Shown: positions 62,397-64,000 of the stretch, piece by piece
How positions within the stretch are numbered: position 1 is the first letter of the stretch
How the letters are laid out: every line of letters begins with the position of its first letter
DNA from: Hylemonella sp.
GTDB lineage: Bacteria > Pseudomonadota > Gammaproteobacteria > Burkholderiales > Burkholderiaceae_C
Length of the DNA stretch: 64,000 nt
Direction of reading: 5' to 3'
Assembly (NCBI GenBank): GCA_030695415.1
Contig: JAUYQZ010000002.1
Span: 51,053 to 115,052, forward strand
Position numbers and translations under genes: made by a program
The notes under the pieces: generated by a model
What the model was told of the DNA's origin: nothing
What the model saw: the letters and a program-made list of their open reading frames with translations, nothing else
The model's database searches: none

Positions 62397-64000
62397 ATGG
62401 CCGACGCGAGAATCTGCTTGATGATTACCGACCGTCGGCTGCGGTGGGCTTTGCGGCATTCGCTCGCGGTGTGGCTCGCGACCACCGCGCTCGGGGTGGT
62501 GCCGGCATATGCGATCGACGGCACCTGGCTGGGCAACTCCGGCACGCCGACCGAATGGCTCGATCCCGCCAACTGGACCTCCAACCCGGACCTGCCGGAT
62601 GGAACCGCCACTTTCACCAACAATGGCGCATCGGCGACAGTCGACGCCAACGGCCTCGTCATCATCGGCGCGGCCGCTTTCACCGGCGCGGCCCCGGCCT
62701 ATGCCATCAACATCAACGATGTCTTCGCCTTCAACGGCACCGGCGTTACCAGCAACAGTGCGGCGACGCAGACATTCAATGTCATATCCACGCTGATATT
62801 CCAGAACAGCAGTTCGGCCAGCGCCGGAACCGGGCTTGTCACTTACAACAACAGCGGCAGCATCTCGTTTCAGGGCACCAGCACCGCCGGAAGCGCCACC
62901 TTCACCAACAATGGCAGCCTGGAGTTCAACAACACCAGCACGGCAGCCACCGCGACGATTGCCAACAACGCCGTCGTCAGTTTCCAGGATGCGAGTTCGG
63001 CAGGCTCCGCCGGCATCACCAACAATGCGTCGGGCACCATCTCGTTCAACACCACGAGCACAGCCGATTCCGCCACTATCGGCAATGACGGCACCGTGAC
63101 CTTCGGCAATTCCAGCACCGGCGGCACCAGCAGCGCCCAGCTGACGAACAATGCCGGCGGGATCTGGAATTTCAACGACACCAGCACCGCCGGCGCTGCC
63201 AACTTCGTCAATGACGGCGACCTGTCGTTCAACAATACCGCCCGGGCCGGAACGTCCGATCTTACCAACAATTCGATCATCGACTTCAACGATGGCGCCA
63301 GCGCCGATCATGCCGCGATCACCAATCAGGGCGGCGGCCAGATCACCTTCAACAATACCGGCACGGCGGACGCCGCCACGATCACCAACACGCTGGCTAG
63401 CCTGTCCTTCGTGGATCAAAGCACCGCGGGCACCGCCACGATCAACAATACCGGACCGAGCAGTACCTTCTTCAGCGGCAACAGCTCCGCCGGGTCCGCG
63501 CAAATCACCAACAGGGACACCGTCTCCGCCAATGCCGGCACGATCTTTTCGGGTTCCGCCACGGCGTCGAGCGCGGCCATCGTCAACGACCTCGGCGGCA
63601 CTACCGCCTTCAACGATCAATCGACGGCGGGCACAGCTGTAATCACCAACAAGGCAACGGATGGCGTGACCGTGGGCGGCATACTGACATTCGGGTCGTT
63701 CGGCGGAACCGATACGTCGTCCGCCGGTGACGCCACCATCGTCAACGAGGCCGGCGCATTCGGCCTCGGCTCCGGCGGCTTCACCCTGTTCCAGGCGGCG
63801 TCGACCGCGGACGCGGCGACGGTTACAACCAACGATGGCGCCGTGGTTGCGTTCTTCGACAGCGCCAGCGGCGGCACGGCGCGCTTCATCACCAACGCCG
63901 GCGGCTCGTTCGACATCTCGCAGCTGACGGCAGCAGGCACGACCGCCGGCTCGATCGAAGGCGCCGGCACGTTCTATCTCGGCGACAAGGAGCTCACAGT
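62397..64000 (+). CDS. Autotransporter-type adhesin with ~20-residue repeats, C-terminus beyond window
   Basis: A frame open from ATG 62397 to the right edge, 534 codons without a stop. A signal peptide with twin arginine-rich start ends near VPAYA. After about 110 residues begins a series of about 14 imperfect repeats of 19-22 residues (about 62,845-63,650) on the pattern STAGSATITNNG-x-ISFNN. Asn/Ser/Thr/Gly ladders of this kind form right-handed beta-helix passengers of type V secretion proteins. The expected C-terminal autotransporter barrel is outside the window, so the class is inferred. Cell-surface adhesion or biofilm is a likely role. Confidence 0.82.
   Translation, partial: MADARICLMITDRRLRWALRHSLAVWLATTALGVVPAYAIDGTWLGNSGTPTEWLDPANWTSNPDLPDGTATFTNNGASATVDANGLVIIGAAAFTGAAPAYAININDVFAFNGTGVTSNSAATQTFNVISTLIFQNSSSASAGTGLVTYNNSGSISFQGTSTAGSATFTNNGSLEFNNTSTAATATIANNAVVSFQDASSAGSAGITNNASGTISFNTTSTADSATIGNDGTVTFGNSSTGGTSSAQLTNNAGGIWNFNDTSTAGAANFVNDGDLSFNNTARAGTSDLTNNSIIDFNDGASADHAAITNQGGGQITFNNTGTADAATITNTLASLSFVDQSTAGTATINNTGPSSTFFSGNSSAGSAQITNRDTVSANAGTIFSGSATASSAAIVNDLGGTTAFNDQSTAGTAVITNKATDGVTVGGILTFGSFGGTDTSSAGDATIVNEAGAFGLGSGGFTLFQAASTADAATVTTNDGAVVAFFDSASGGTARFITNAGGSFDISQLTAAGTTAGSIEGAGTFYLGDKELT

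Noticed and set aside
62845..63650. Regular repeats that might suggest a CRISPR array.
   Set aside because: The repeats are imperfect, of about 60 bp, have no unique spacers and keep one reading frame; they are protein repeats.
1..64000. tRNA, rRNA, riboswitch or CRISPR features.
   Set aside because: I looked for cloverleaf ends, conserved rRNA blocks and regular spacer arrays and recognised none. A covariance-model scan would settle small RNAs.

Overview
The window appears to join two unrelated bacterial genomes. Bases 1 to about 37,300 look like a Burkholderiales (Comamonadaceae-type) betaproteobacterium. Bases about 37,475 to 64,000 look like a Bradyrhizobium/Rhodopseudomonas-type alphaproteobacterium. 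The assignment rests on protein character, codon style and interspersed repeats: one family of short palindromes occurs only on the left and a different family only on the right. I see no integrase, transposase or tRNA at the junction (37,260-37,474). An assembly chimera is therefore the simplest reading, but the sequence alone cannot exclude a real transfer.

Left part. 1-12,005 (minus strand) is a tightly packed surface-polysaccharide precursor operon. It holds rmlB-rmlD-rmlA-rmlC (dTDP-L-rhamnose), a bifunctional GDP-mannose pyrophosphorylase/PMI, and the five-gene WbpA-B-D-E-I set for UDP-ManNAc3NAcA, followed by an epimerase and a truncated DegT aminotransferase. 12,174-15,660 holds polyhydroxyalkanoate and acyl-CoA genes: a phasin-like protein, a TetR regulator, an acyl-CoA-binding protein, a PHA-granule protein, a class III CoA transferase and a DUF1840 protein. 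15,742-18,467 has two orphan TctC/Bug-type binding proteins separated by a repeat-rich 740-bp gap. 18,568-27,243 (minus) is a branched-chain-type (LIV) ABC importer with two acyl/aryl-CoA ligases, divergent from a Crp/Fnr-type regulator with a candidate operator between them. 28,087-34,204 is a probable PQQ module: a TonB receptor closely resembling E. coli PqqU (YncD), two quinoprotein sugar-dehydrogenase-like proteins and two c-type cytochromes. rluF-like and htpG genes follow.

Right part. 37,475-47,351 is a second, independently diverged version of the same LIV-importer plus two-ligase cluster on the plus strand, interrupted by an AGE-family epimerase gene on the other strand. 47,408-61,170 (minus) is an exopolysaccharide/O-antigen cluster. 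It has three DegT aminotransferases, a WbpB-like oxidoreductase with a hexapeptide acyltransferase, two Wzy/WaaL-type membrane proteins, two glycosyltransferases, two methyltransferases and a flippase; its central part is visibly less GC-rich. A GspC/PilP-like small protein and the first 534 codons of a repeat-built autotransporter-type adhesin end the window.

Two systems deserve most attention. One is the ABC importer with paired CoA ligases, seen twice in mirror orientation with shared unusual LivF and LivM tails. The other is the PqqU-quinoprotein-cytochrome locus.
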